Below, one piece after another: positions 1 through 6,420 of a stretch of DNA of 14,529 nt (positions are counted from its first letter, which is position 1; each line of letters begins with the position of its first letter). A program made the translations under genes and the position numbers. The notes under the pieces were generated by a model. It worked only from the letters and a program-made list of their open reading frames with translations, was not told the origin of the DNA and ran no database searches. The stretch lies in assembly GCA_041567895.1 (NCBI GenBank), contig JBFGAX010000072.1, positions 1-14,529 on the forward strand, given 5' to 3'. The stretch comes from JABDOU01 sp041567895 (GTDB taxonomy: Bacteria; Actinomycetota; Acidimicrobiia; Spongiisociales; SHLN01).

Positions 1-536
1 AGGTGTCGCGAGTACGACGAGTAGCCAACAACGATCATCTTGGGACGATGCTCTTTTGCGAGGAGCTCGACTTGATCCATGTCGATGCGTTCAGTGTCCG
101 GGTCGAGTGAATACCCAACGAAGTCGTAGTCGATACCCGAGAAATTGACATGCGACCCGTGTGTGAGGTGACCACCGTGATCCAGTGCCATCCCGAGAAC
201 GGTGTCGCCGTGATCGAGCAAAGCGGTATAGACACCCATATTGGCCGTGGATCCCGAATGAGGTTGCACATTGGCCCATTCGACGTCGAAAAGACGCTTC
301 GCCCTGTCGATGGCAAGCTGCTCCAGCTGGTCGGTGGTTTCGCATCCTTCGTAATAACGCTTGAACGGGTATCCCTCGGCGTACTTGTTGGTGAACACCG
401 ATCCGGAGGCCTCCATGACCGAGATGGGTGCATAATTCTCGGAGGCGATCAACTGAATGCCCCGGCTCTGGCGCCCGTTTTCTGCGGCGATCAGGTCGGC
501 GACCTCGGGGTCGGCGACCTCGATCGGATCAGACAT
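1..536 (-). CDS. glyA: Serine hydroxymethyltransferase, N-terminal part (cut by window edge)
   Basis: This PLP enzyme interconverts serine plus tetrahydrofolate with glycine plus methylene-tetrahydrofolate in the cytosol. The 178 visible residues match the family N-terminus: LIASENY (29-35), TNKYAEGYP (49-57), NVQPHSGS (89-96), DTVLGMALDHGGHLTHGS (111-128) and HRPKMIVVGYSSYS (163-176). About 60% of the usual ~420 residues lies beyond position 1. The ATG at 534-536 is taken as the start. An in-frame GTG two codons upstream (540-542) sits 5 nt after a GGAGG (548-552), a better spacing than the 11 nt to the ATG, so the protein may begin two residues earlier. The gene follows the TsaC/Sua5 gene after 49 nt and is probably cotranscribed. 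The stretch usually reading YPGKRYYGGCE reads YPFKRYYEGCE here, a possible lineage variant. Confidence 0.96.
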   Translation of the reverse strand, partial: MSDPIEVADPEVADLIAAENGRQSRGIQLIASENYAPISVMEASGSVFTNKYAEGYPFKRYYEGCETTDQLEQLAIDRAKRLFDVEWANVQPHSGSTANMGVYTALLDHGDTVLGMALDHGGHLTHGSHVNFSGIDYDFVGYSLDPDTERIDMDQVELLAKEHRPKMIVVGYSSYSRH

Positions 537-585
537 CTGCACAGGAACCTCCGCCGGAACGTCGAAAATTGCAGCCGGAGTGTAA

Positions 586-1179
586 CTAGATATTGACCGG
601 TCCTGCCCTGAGAATCACAGGTTCGGTACCACTGAGATCTACAACCGTCGAGGACTCTCCTGCGCCTGCGGCTCCTGGCAAGTAGAAAGCAACCTCTTCA
701 CCGAACATTTCCTCAGCGGCGATACTGTCGACGGCCGGAGCCTGTCCGCTCCGGTTGGCCGATGAAACCAGCAATGGACCGCCATCGGCAAGCAGCTGAA
801 GCGCCACCTGATGCTTTGGCATGCGTACTCCCACAGTCCGATTGGCCGGATTGCCGATGTGGTCAGGAACACCGGAAACTTTCCTCAGGACGAGGGTGAG
901 CGGTCCTGGCCAATAGCGTTCTGCGAGTTCTCTTGCTCTCGGGTTGAACTCGACCATCTTTTGCGCCTGCTCGATGCCGGACACCAGCACCGCTATCGGC
1001 CTGTCCGCCGGTCGGCCCTTCACCTCGAACAGGCGGTCGAGCGCGGATTCCGAATAAGCGTTCACTGCCAGACCGTAAACGGTGTCTGTCGGAACACCGA
1101 CGACGAGATCCTTTGTGAGCGCCACCAGAGCTTGTTTGATCACGTGCGCACCAGCATGGATCGCGGGAAAACGCCGCAA
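586..1179 (-). CDS. Threonylcarbamoyl-AMP synthase, TsaC/Sua5/YrdC family
   Basis: This enzyme makes threonylcarbamoyl-adenylate from threonine, bicarbonate and ATP, the first step of the t6A37 modification of ANN-decoding tRNAs. The 197-residue product has the whole YrdC-type core: PTDTVYGL (30-37), KGRPADRP (54-61), WPGPLT (90-95), VGVRMP (116-121), SSANRSG (139-145) and STVVDL (177-182). It ends shortly after LRAGP, so it is the short form without the extra C-terminal Sua5 domain. The start is uncertain. The TTG at 1177-1179 opens the frame after a stop at 1192-1194 and has no clear ribosome-binding site; a GTG at 1141-1143 (residue 13) is an alternative that still keeps the core intact. 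The gene lies 92 nt after prmC and 49 nt before glyA, as in other actinobacteria. Confidence 0.93.
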   Translation of the reverse strand: MRRFPAIHAGAHVIKQALVALTKDLVVGVPTDTVYGLAVNAYSESALDRLFEVKGRPADRPIAVLVSGIEQAQKMVEFNPRARELAERYWPGPLTLVLRKVSGVPDHIGNPANRTVGVRMPKHQVALQLLADGGPLLVSSANRSGQAPAVDSIAAEEMFGEEVAFYLPGAAGAGESSTVVDLSGTEPVILRAGPVNI

Positions 1180-1271
1180 TTCAGTTCTACGTCAAAAGCA
1201 AGAACGGACCTCAACTACCGGACCTCCCTTAATCGCCCAACCCACTGCCCATGAGCGACTCGCATCGGTCC

Positions 1272-2078
1272 CTATCGGGTCACATAGTATCCGATCGCGT
1301 AGCGGGGTCGGCCGGATTGATCTTTTTCTATTCGTGCCTGAAGGGGGCTCATCATGTCAGCAACGGCCTTGGCGTGGGTCTCGCCAATCTCAATGAACAC
1401 GCTGGCTCCTGGCGCGAGCCACTCGCCCATCTCAGAAGTAATCCGTTCGATCACCCGGAGTCCGTCGGGGCCTGCAAACAACGCGTCGAGTGGTTCATAG
1501 TCCCTCACAACCGCAGGCAGGTCCTCGAACTCCCCCACATACGGCGGATTGGCCACGAGAAGATCGACGGAACCGATCAAACTGCGATCAAGGGGATCGA
1601 ACAAGTCGCCGCGGTGAAACTCGACGTCTAGCCCCGTCAGCTCTTTGTTTTCTTGCGCCAGTTCTATCGCGTCTACAGACAGGTCGGTGCCGATGACGCG
1701 AGATTCCGGGTACGCCCATTTGAGAGCCAACGCCAGGTTCCCGGACCCCGTGCACAGATCGACAATGACCTTTGGCTCTGCATCGTCAGAGGTCGAAATG
1801 TCGCGCACTATCAGGTCCCACATGTTTTCAGTCTCGGGACGCGGAATCAAGGCCCGGGCGTCGATCTTGAGCTCGAGCGGGCCAAACTCGACCGTGCCTT
1901 CGATGTATTGGAGCGGTTCTCCGATGAGAAGCCGATCGACCAGCGCATCAAAACGCACACGCACCCGCGGGTGAACTGTATCGATGAGGCCGAGTTGGGA
2001 TACCGGGACGTCGAGCGCAAGCGCCATCAGCCGTCGCGCCTCAAACGGCTCCACGCCGGGAATCGAAGGAATCTTCAC
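1272..2078 (-). CDS. prmC: Release factor glutamine methyltransferase PrmC (HemK)
   Basis: PrmC transfers a methyl group from S-adenosylmethionine to the glutamine of the GGQ motif of peptide-chain release factors. The 268-residue product has an N-terminal helical domain with the conserved EPLQYIEG (54-61), the IPRPETE segment (78-84), the SAM-binding loop DLCTGSGNLAL (107-117), an acidic TDLS after the second strand (131-134) and the catalytic NPPY (177-180) that binds the substrate glutamine. The start is a GTG at 2076-2078 whose last two bases begin the TGA of prfA, a GTGA overlap that suggests translational coupling. The enzyme is therefore made together with its likely substrate, RF1. 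Length and motifs are normal for the family. Confidence 0.97.
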   Translation of the reverse strand: MKIPSIPGVEPFEARRLMALALDVPVSQLGLIDTVHPRVRVRFDALVDRLLIGEPLQYIEGTVEFGPLELKIDARALIPRPETENMWDLIVRDISTSDDAEPKVIVDLCTGSGNLALALKWAYPESRVIGTDLSVDAIELAQENKELTGLDVEFHRGDLFDPLDRSLIGSVDLLVANPPYVGEFEDLPAVVRDYEPLDALFAGPDGLRVIERITSEMGEWLAPGASVFIEIGETHAKAVADMMSPLQARIEKDQSGRPRYAIGYYVTR

Positions 2079-3154
2079 CCGCCTTGTGCCAGGCGTCGCG
2101 TTTGATCCTCGAGCGTGAGCGCATCGATCACCTCATCGAGATCTCCCTCGAGCACGCCCGCGAGATTGCGGATGGTCAGCCCGATCCGATGGTCGGTCAC
2201 GCGGTTGTCCTTGTAGTTGTAGGTCCGGATTTTCTCACTGCGCTCGCCGGTCCCCACCTGCTCTTTGCGATTCGCAGCGATCTCGGCTTGCTGCTCATCG
2301 ATCATGCGCTGGAAGAGCCTGGCACGAAGAATGCGCAGGGCCTTTTCTTTGTTTTGCAATTGAGACTTCTCGTCCTGGCATGTCACGACGAGCCCGGAGG
2401 GTTCATGAATGAGCCGAACGGCCGAGTCGGTTGTGTTGACGGACTGCCCGCCAGGACCGGACGATCGGTATACCTCGACTTGCACATCGTTCATGTCGAG
2501 ATCGAGCTCGACTTCTTCGATCTCGGGTAGCACGGCGACGGTGGCAACCGACGTGTGAACACGCCCTTGTGATTCGGTTTTCGGCACCCGCTGAACGCGA
2601 TGAGGACCGGCTTCGAATTTGAGCCTCGAGTATGCGCCCTTGCCCTTGACGGCGAAGCTGGCGTCTTTGAATCCGCCCGTGTCCGACTCGCTCGTCGAAA
2701 GAGGTTCGACCTTCCACCCCCGGTTCTCGGCGTATTTCGCGTACATACGCATGAGATCAGATGCCCACAGGGCTGCTTCCTCGCCCCCGGCCGCAGCCCG
2801 AACTTCAACAATCACATCCTTATCGTCGTTTGGATCCTTCGGTGCCAGGAGCAACTGCAATTCATTGAGGATGTTGGTTGCCTCAACTCGCTTCGAGGCA
2901 GCGGTTTCCTTCAGGTAGGCAACCATGTCGGCGTCCTGTTCTCCGCCTGCCATCTCGTAGGCTTCCGATGCTTCCGACCGGGCAGCGAGAAACTCCCGGT
3001 ACAGGTCGACAATTGCTTTCAGTTCGGCGTGGCGCTTGGCCACTTCGGTGTAGCGGCCCTGATCGCTGAAGAGGTCCGGATCGGAAAACTCGGCTTCGGT
3101 GTCAGCAAATGCCGCCTCAACCTCATCCAAACGATTCTTGAGGGAGTCATCCAT
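2075..3154 (-). CDS. prfA: Peptide chain release factor 1 (RF1)
   Basis: RF1 reads UAA and UAG in the ribosomal A site and triggers release of the finished peptide. The 359-residue product has a helical N-terminal domain, the stop-codon-reading PxT tripeptide as PKT (191-193) inside RVPKTESQGRVHTS, and the catalytic GGQ (235-237) in SSGPGGQSVNTTDS. Q237 is the expected PrmC target. PxT rather than the SPF of RF2 assigns it to RF1. The ATG at 3152-3154 is chosen because the family begins at this point. A longer frame to 3187 adds eleven unconserved residues. The start overlaps the DUF1385 stop by 8 nt, has no recognisable ribosome-binding site, and lies just after a hairpin (3163-3177), so reinitiation or coupling to the upstream gene is likely. 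Confidence 0.97.
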   Translation of the reverse strand: MDDSLKNRLDEVEAAFADTEAEFSDPDLFSDQGRYTEVAKRHAELKAIVDLYREFLAARSEASEAYEMAGGEQDADMVAYLKETAASKRVEATNILNELQLLLAPKDPNDDKDVIVEVRAAAGGEEAALWASDLMRMYAKYAENRGWKVEPLSTSESDTGGFKDASFAVKGKGAYSRLKFEAGPHRVQRVPKTESQGRVHTSVATVAVLPEIEEVELDLDMNDVQVEVYRSSGPGGQSVNTTDSAVRLIHEPSGLVVTCQDEKSQLQNKEKALRILRARLFQRMIDEQQAEIAANRKEQVGTGERSEKIRTYNYKDNRVTDHRIGLTIRNLAGVLEGDLDEVIDALTLEDQTRRLAQGG

Positions 3155-4214
3155 GGTGGGTCGCCCGCAATGCGGGCTCGCACACATTGCCGCGCTCTTT
3201 GACTTCGTCGACCTCCGGTTGGGTCAGCGATGCGAGCAAGCTCGAGATGGCGACCTCGACCATTGCGTCGTCGGGTTCTTTCGTGGTTATGCGCTGCAGC
3301 TGAATCCCCGGCCACGAGAGCGCGTGAAGCCACGACGCCGTCGCAGAGGCCTTGAGGAGCTCGTAGGCGATGCCGGCGATGACAGGGACAAGGACGACTC
3401 GGGATGAGATCGTCCACCACAACGGCGGCTCTGTCAGGCCGAGCAACGTGAACACCAGAACCGCCAGCAGAACGACAATGATGAGGAAACTGGTGCCACA
3501 GCGCGGGTGCATCGTCTGGTACTTCTGAACCGACTCAACGTCGAGCGGGTCACCCGCTTCATAGGCCCAGATCGACTTGTGCTCCGCTCCGTGATACTGA
3601 AAGACCCGCGCGATCTCCTTGCTGCGTCCGATCGCCCAGATATAGCCGACGAACAGCAGCACCCGGATCACGCCCTCAGCAACAGTGAACACGAGGACGT
3701 TCTCGCCGCCCGCAGCTTCTTCGGCGAGCTTGGCTCCTCCGAGGGGAAGCAGCATGAACACACCGACGAAGACGACCAGGGCTCCGAACATTGCGATACC
3801 CATTTCTCCGCGGCTGATCTCGCCGGGGTTCTCGAGCCTCTTACCGGCCCGTTTCCGCCGCAGGCCGGCCAGCGGGCCCCGAGCGGACTCGATGATGCCC
3901 TCGAGCCTCACGCGCTCGTTCTCGGCTTCGCCTTCAGCGGCCTTGTCGGCAGACCAGGTGAGCGCCTTGAAACCAAGCGTCAACGACTCACCGAGTACGA
4001 GCACGCCGCGGATAAAGGGAACCTTGGCCCACTTCGATCTAGCAGAAAGACGGGGCAAATCATGCGTTTCGGTCTCGATATCGCCGTCAGGTCTTCGGAC
4101 AGCAACAGCCCAGGCATGTGGGCTTCGAATCATGACACCTTCGATGACGGCCTGACCGCCAACCGATGAGGCCGGCGTCGCGACATCCCCGACGGCGTCG
4201 GGTGTGCCAGACAC
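3147..4214 (-). CDS. DUF1385 (YqhQ-type) integral membrane protein
   Basis: This is a 355-residue membrane protein of a widespread family without an assigned biochemical role. The N-terminus has the family signature GGQAVIEGVMIRSP (19-32), a cytosolic or peripheral segment with a charged stretch (90-135), then four likely membrane spans (about 139-157, 174-195, 242-260, 268-288). Between spans two and three lie the conserved YHGAEHK (207-213) and HPRCGTSF (236-243), whose His, Glu and Cys residues could form a metal or catalytic site; that is inference. The GTG start directly follows the rpmE stop codon with no gap and has a strong AGGAGG (complement of 4220-4225) 5 nt upstream. The order rho-rpmE-DUF1385-release factor/PrmC is, from memory, common in Firmicutes, while mycobacteria lack this gene here. 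Confidence 0.93.
   Translation of the reverse strand: MSGTPDAVGDVATPASSVGGQAVIEGVMIRSPHAWAVAVRRPDGDIETETHDLPRLSARSKWAKVPFIRGVLVLGESLTLGFKALTWSADKAAEGEAENERVRLEGIIESARGPLAGLRRKRAGKRLENPGEISRGEMGIAMFGALVVFVGVFMLLPLGGAKLAEEAAGGENVLVFTVAEGVIRVLLFVGYIWAIGRSKEIARVFQYHGAEHKSIWAYEAGDPLDVESVQKYQTMHPRCGTSFLIIVVLLAVLVFTLLGLTEPPLWWTISSRVVLVPVIAGIAYELLKASATASWLHALSWPGIQLQRITTKEPDDAMVEVAISSLLASLTQPEVDEVKERGNVCEPALRATHHG
3163..3177 (-). promoter_or_regulatory. Perfect 6-bp hairpin just before the prfA start
   Basis: On the transcribed strand GCCCGC and GCGGGC pair across an ATT loop. The stem lies inside the last codons of the DUF1385 gene and ends 8 nt before the prfA ATG, in place of a normal ribosome-binding site. 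A ribosome finishing DUF1385 would unfold it, which would fit translational coupling. The structure is directly visible; its function is inferred. Confidence 0.4.
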
Positions 4215-4790
4215 TTAGGCCTCCTGTTCGGCCCCGGTGGGTCCCTGGTCCGGCGTTGCCTCGACCTCAGATTCGTCGCCTGGTCCGTTGGTCGCTTCCG
4301 CATCTGCGGTTCCGGCGTCGTCCGTTACAGCCTCAGGAGCCGCTGCCTCAGGAGTCGCTGCCTCAGGAGTCGCTGCCTCAGGAGCCGCTACCTCAGGAGC
4401 CGCTACCTCAGGAGTTTCTGCTGTCGGTGACCCGGTTGCTCCATCTGACGACTTCGCTGCAGGCTCGTCTTCCTTTTTCTCCTGGCGCTTGACCGGTTTC
4501 GGCAAGGTGACCTTGGCTCTGGCGGCGTCGGCCTTGGCTTTGGCCCGGTCCGCGGCCAGCTTCTCGGCGATCTTCTTCTCCGTTGCCGGATCCTTGGCAT
4601 CGACCCGCTTGCGGAATCGCTCTACCCGGCCGCCGGTGTCGACGAGACGTTGTTTGCCGGTGAAAAAAGGATGGCATTCGCTACACAGCTCAACGCTCAG
4701 GCTTTCACGTACCGAGCGCGTTTGAAATGTTCGGCCGCACGAGCACGTGACGGTCGTATCGACATAGTCGGGATGGATATCAGCCTTCAT
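4215..4790 (-). CDS. rpmE: Ribosomal protein L31 with a long Ala/Pro/Glu-rich C-terminal tail
   Basis: L31 is a small large-subunit protein that helps bridge the two ribosomal subunits. Residues 1-62 are a complete canonical L31 of the zinc-binding (C+) type, with cysteines at 16, 18, 36 and 39 (TCSCG and CSECHPFFTGK) and the end DTGGRVERFRKR. The protein does not stop there: 129 further residues follow, first a Lys/Ala-rich helix-forming part (63-107), then an acidic tail with six copies of a pentapeptide of the type APEVA/TPEAA (about 126-155), ending in an Asp/Glu-rich segment. Typical L31 is about 65-75 residues. The ATG at 4788-4790 is set by the MKADIHPDY family start and a nearby AAGGGAG. 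It sits 17 nt after rho and abuts DUF1385. The tail is in frame with no sign of frameshift; its role is unknown. Confidence 0.95.
   Translation of the reverse strand: MKADIHPDYVDTTVTCSCGRTFQTRSVRESLSVELCSECHPFFTGKQRLVDTGGRVERFRKRVDAKDPATEKKIAEKLAADRAKAKADAARAKVTLPKPVKRQEKKEDEPAAKSSDGATGSPTAETPEVAAPEVAAPEAATPEAATPEAAAPEAVTDDAGTADAEATNGPGDESEVEATPDQGPTGAEQEA
4331..4420. repeat. Six tandem 15-bp units inside rpmE
   Basis: Plus-strand units start at 4331, 4346, 4361, 4376, 4391 and 4406, with consensus CCTCAGGAGYCGCTR; the last unit is the most diverged. On the coding strand they give the Ala/Thr-Pro-Glu-Val/Ala-Ala pentapeptides of the L31 tail. Unit length is a multiple of three, so copy-number changes keep the reading frame. 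It is a coding minisatellite rather than a CRISPR or regulatory array. Confidence 0.92.
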
Positions 4791-4807
4791 GACTCCCTTT
4801 TGTGTTC

Positions 4808-6220
4808 TTACTTGCCAGTCTTGGCGATCTCGGCCAAGAACTCGGTGTTGGATTTGGTTTCCTTGAGCTTGTTGATGAGTAGTTCGAGCGCGGGAGCTGC
4901 TTCGAGTGCGAGGAGCACCCTGCGCAACTTCCACACCTGCGCCAGTTCGTCTGGGTCAAACAACAACTCTTCCCGTCTTGTTCCCGACTGGGTGATATCA
5001 ACGGCCGGGTAGATCCGCTTGTCGGCCAATGATCGGTCGAGCCGGAATTCCATATTGCCGGTTCCTTTGAACTCCTCGAAAATCACCTCGTCCATTTTCG
5101 ATCCCGTCTCAACGAGGGCTGTACCGATAATGGTGAGGCTTCCGCCTTCTTCGATATTGCGGGCGGCTCCGAAGAAGCGCTTTGGTGGATACAGCGCCTG
5201 AGAATCCACGCCACCGGACAATATTCGGCCGGAAGCGGGCATTGCGAGGTTGTGCGCACGGGCCAGCCTCGTGATCGAGTCGAGCAAGATCACAACGTCG
5301 GTGCCCTGCTCAACCAGTCGTTTGGCACGTTCGAGGGCGAGTTCAGAGACCTGCGTGTGCTCTTCAGCCGGTCGATCAAATGTCGAGTACACGACATCTC
5401 CCTTGACCGAACGTTGCATGTCGGTCACTTCTTCCGGACGCTCGTCAACGAGAACAACCATCAGGTGGCATTCGGGGTTGTTGAGAGCGATCGAGTGCGC
5501 AATCTCCTTCAAGACGGTGGTCTTGCCGGCTTTGGGTGGCGAAACGATCAAGCCACGCTGACCTTTTCCGATCGGACAGATGAGGTCGATGATTCTCGCG
5601 AGGATGTCGTTTTTGTCTCCATCGCGCTCCATGCGGAGACGGATGTCCGGAAACAGCGGGGTCAGCGTTCCGAATTTCGGACGCTTGCGAGCCTCCTCGG
5701 GATCGACGCCATTTACGGAGACGACCCGAACGAGAGCAGGAAACTTTTCCTGGGAACGCGGCTTACGGATCGGACCGCTGATCAGGTCACCTTTGCGAAG
5801 ACCGAACTTTCGGACCTGGTTGGCAGCGACATAAACGTCGTTGTCACCAGGGAGGTATCCCGTCGTGCGAAGAAAGCCGTATCCCTCAGGCAGGATGTCA
5901 AGCAGTCCTTCACGCTCTTCGAGATCGGACTCGTCAACCGGTTCGCGCGGCTCGTTGCGTCCGCGCCGTTTCCGTCGATTGTTGCCGCCGCCCCCATTTT
6001 CGTTGCGGTTGCGACCACCGTCATCGTCGGAACCCTTGCTGCCCTTCTTTTCGACCGTCGGTAGATCGACAGGTGAAGGTTCGTCGGCAACTCCCGTTTC
6101 AGAGAGGATCGCGGCAATCAGCTTTGCCTTCTGGAGACCATCGGTTTCGACCCCGACCGATCCAGCGATCTCACGAAGATCATCGAGATTCTTGCCTTGC
6201 AACTCAGTTCGAGTAGTCAT
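4808..6220 (-). CDS. rho: Transcription termination factor Rho
   Basis: Rho is a hexameric RNA-dependent ATPase that translocates along nascent RNA and releases RNA polymerase. The 470-residue product has an N-terminal Rho_N helical domain (about 6-42), a short Gly/Asn/Arg-rich insert (68-92), the cold-shock-like RNA-binding domain beginning near EGLLDILPEGYGFLR (104-118), the Walker A PPKAGKTT (228-235), DERPEEV (259-265), the Walker B region VVILLDSITRLAR (309-321) and the Q-loop/R-loop region around LSGGVDSQAL (334-343). Many actinobacterial Rho proteins carry a much longer basic insert than the one here. The ATG at 6218-6220 has AAAGGA about 5 nt upstream. A 200-nt leader precedes the gene, and rpmE follows after 17 nt. 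Rho often regulates its own synthesis, and the leader looks suited to that. Confidence 0.98.
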   Translation of the reverse strand: MTTRTELQGKNLDDLREIAGSVGVETDGLQKAKLIAAILSETGVADEPSPVDLPTVEKKGSKGSDDDGGRNRNENGGGGNNRRKRRGRNEPREPVDESDLEEREGLLDILPEGYGFLRTTGYLPGDNDVYVAANQVRKFGLRKGDLISGPIRKPRSQEKFPALVRVVSVNGVDPEEARKRPKFGTLTPLFPDIRLRMERDGDKNDILARIIDLICPIGKGQRGLIVSPPKAGKTTVLKEIAHSIALNNPECHLMVVLVDERPEEVTDMQRSVKGDVVYSTFDRPAEEHTQVSELALERAKRLVEQGTDVVILLDSITRLARAHNLAMPASGRILSGGVDSQALYPPKRFFGAARNIEEGGSLTIIGTALVETGSKMDEVIFEEFKGTGNMEFRLDRSLADKRIYPAVDITQSGTRREELLFDPDELAQVWKLRRVLLALEAAPALELLINKLKETKSNTEFLAEIAKTGK

Positions 6221-6420
6221 GCGTTCCTTTGCTATACCAGCGAGCATCTCACGACCCCTACGGGTGCTTTGTGCCGGCTATGAGCGGATTCTGCGCAACA
6301 ATCACATACCGGGTGCCGGTAACCGAATGATTATCCGGATGCGGAGTATTTGCGAGAGGGTGTCGCAGATGTTCGGACGAAGTGCCCGAGACGTCATATT
6401 ACAGGATAAATCCCATTTCC
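6221..6420 (-). promoter_or_regulatory. 200-nt rho leader/intergenic region where thrB is expected
   Basis: No open reading frame or thrB remnant is visible here. Reading toward rho, it holds a TAATAT that could be a -10 element (plus coordinates 6396-6401) with only a poor -35, a small hairpin CGGGC-ACTTC-GTCCG, a 36-nt C-rich G-poor segment (6337-6372; 16 C and 4 G), a TACCGG/CCGGTA hairpin (6307-6321) and finally the AAAGGA ribosome-binding site. This fits an internal promoter with an autoregulated leader, but that is inference. Confidence 0.45.

Noticed and set aside
150..596. Long plus-strand open frames opposite glyA and most other minus-strand genes (for example 1653-2105, 2600-3202, 5252-6064, 7159-7791, 9547-10212)
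   Set aside because: They are antisense to well-recognised enzymes, have no recognisable motifs, and are expected in GC-rich DNA.
4331..4420. Possible CRISPR-like or regulatory repeat array
   Set aside because: Units are 15 bp, directly adjacent without spacers, in frame and translated as pentapeptides of the L31 tail.
4791..4934. N-terminal extension of L31 of 48 residues
   Set aside because: It overlaps the end of rho, and the family start MKADIHPDY with a ribosome-binding site lies at 4790.
6221..6420. Degraded thrB remnant
   Set aside because: Only 200 bp, and no GHMP-kinase motif or partial frame could be found on either strand.
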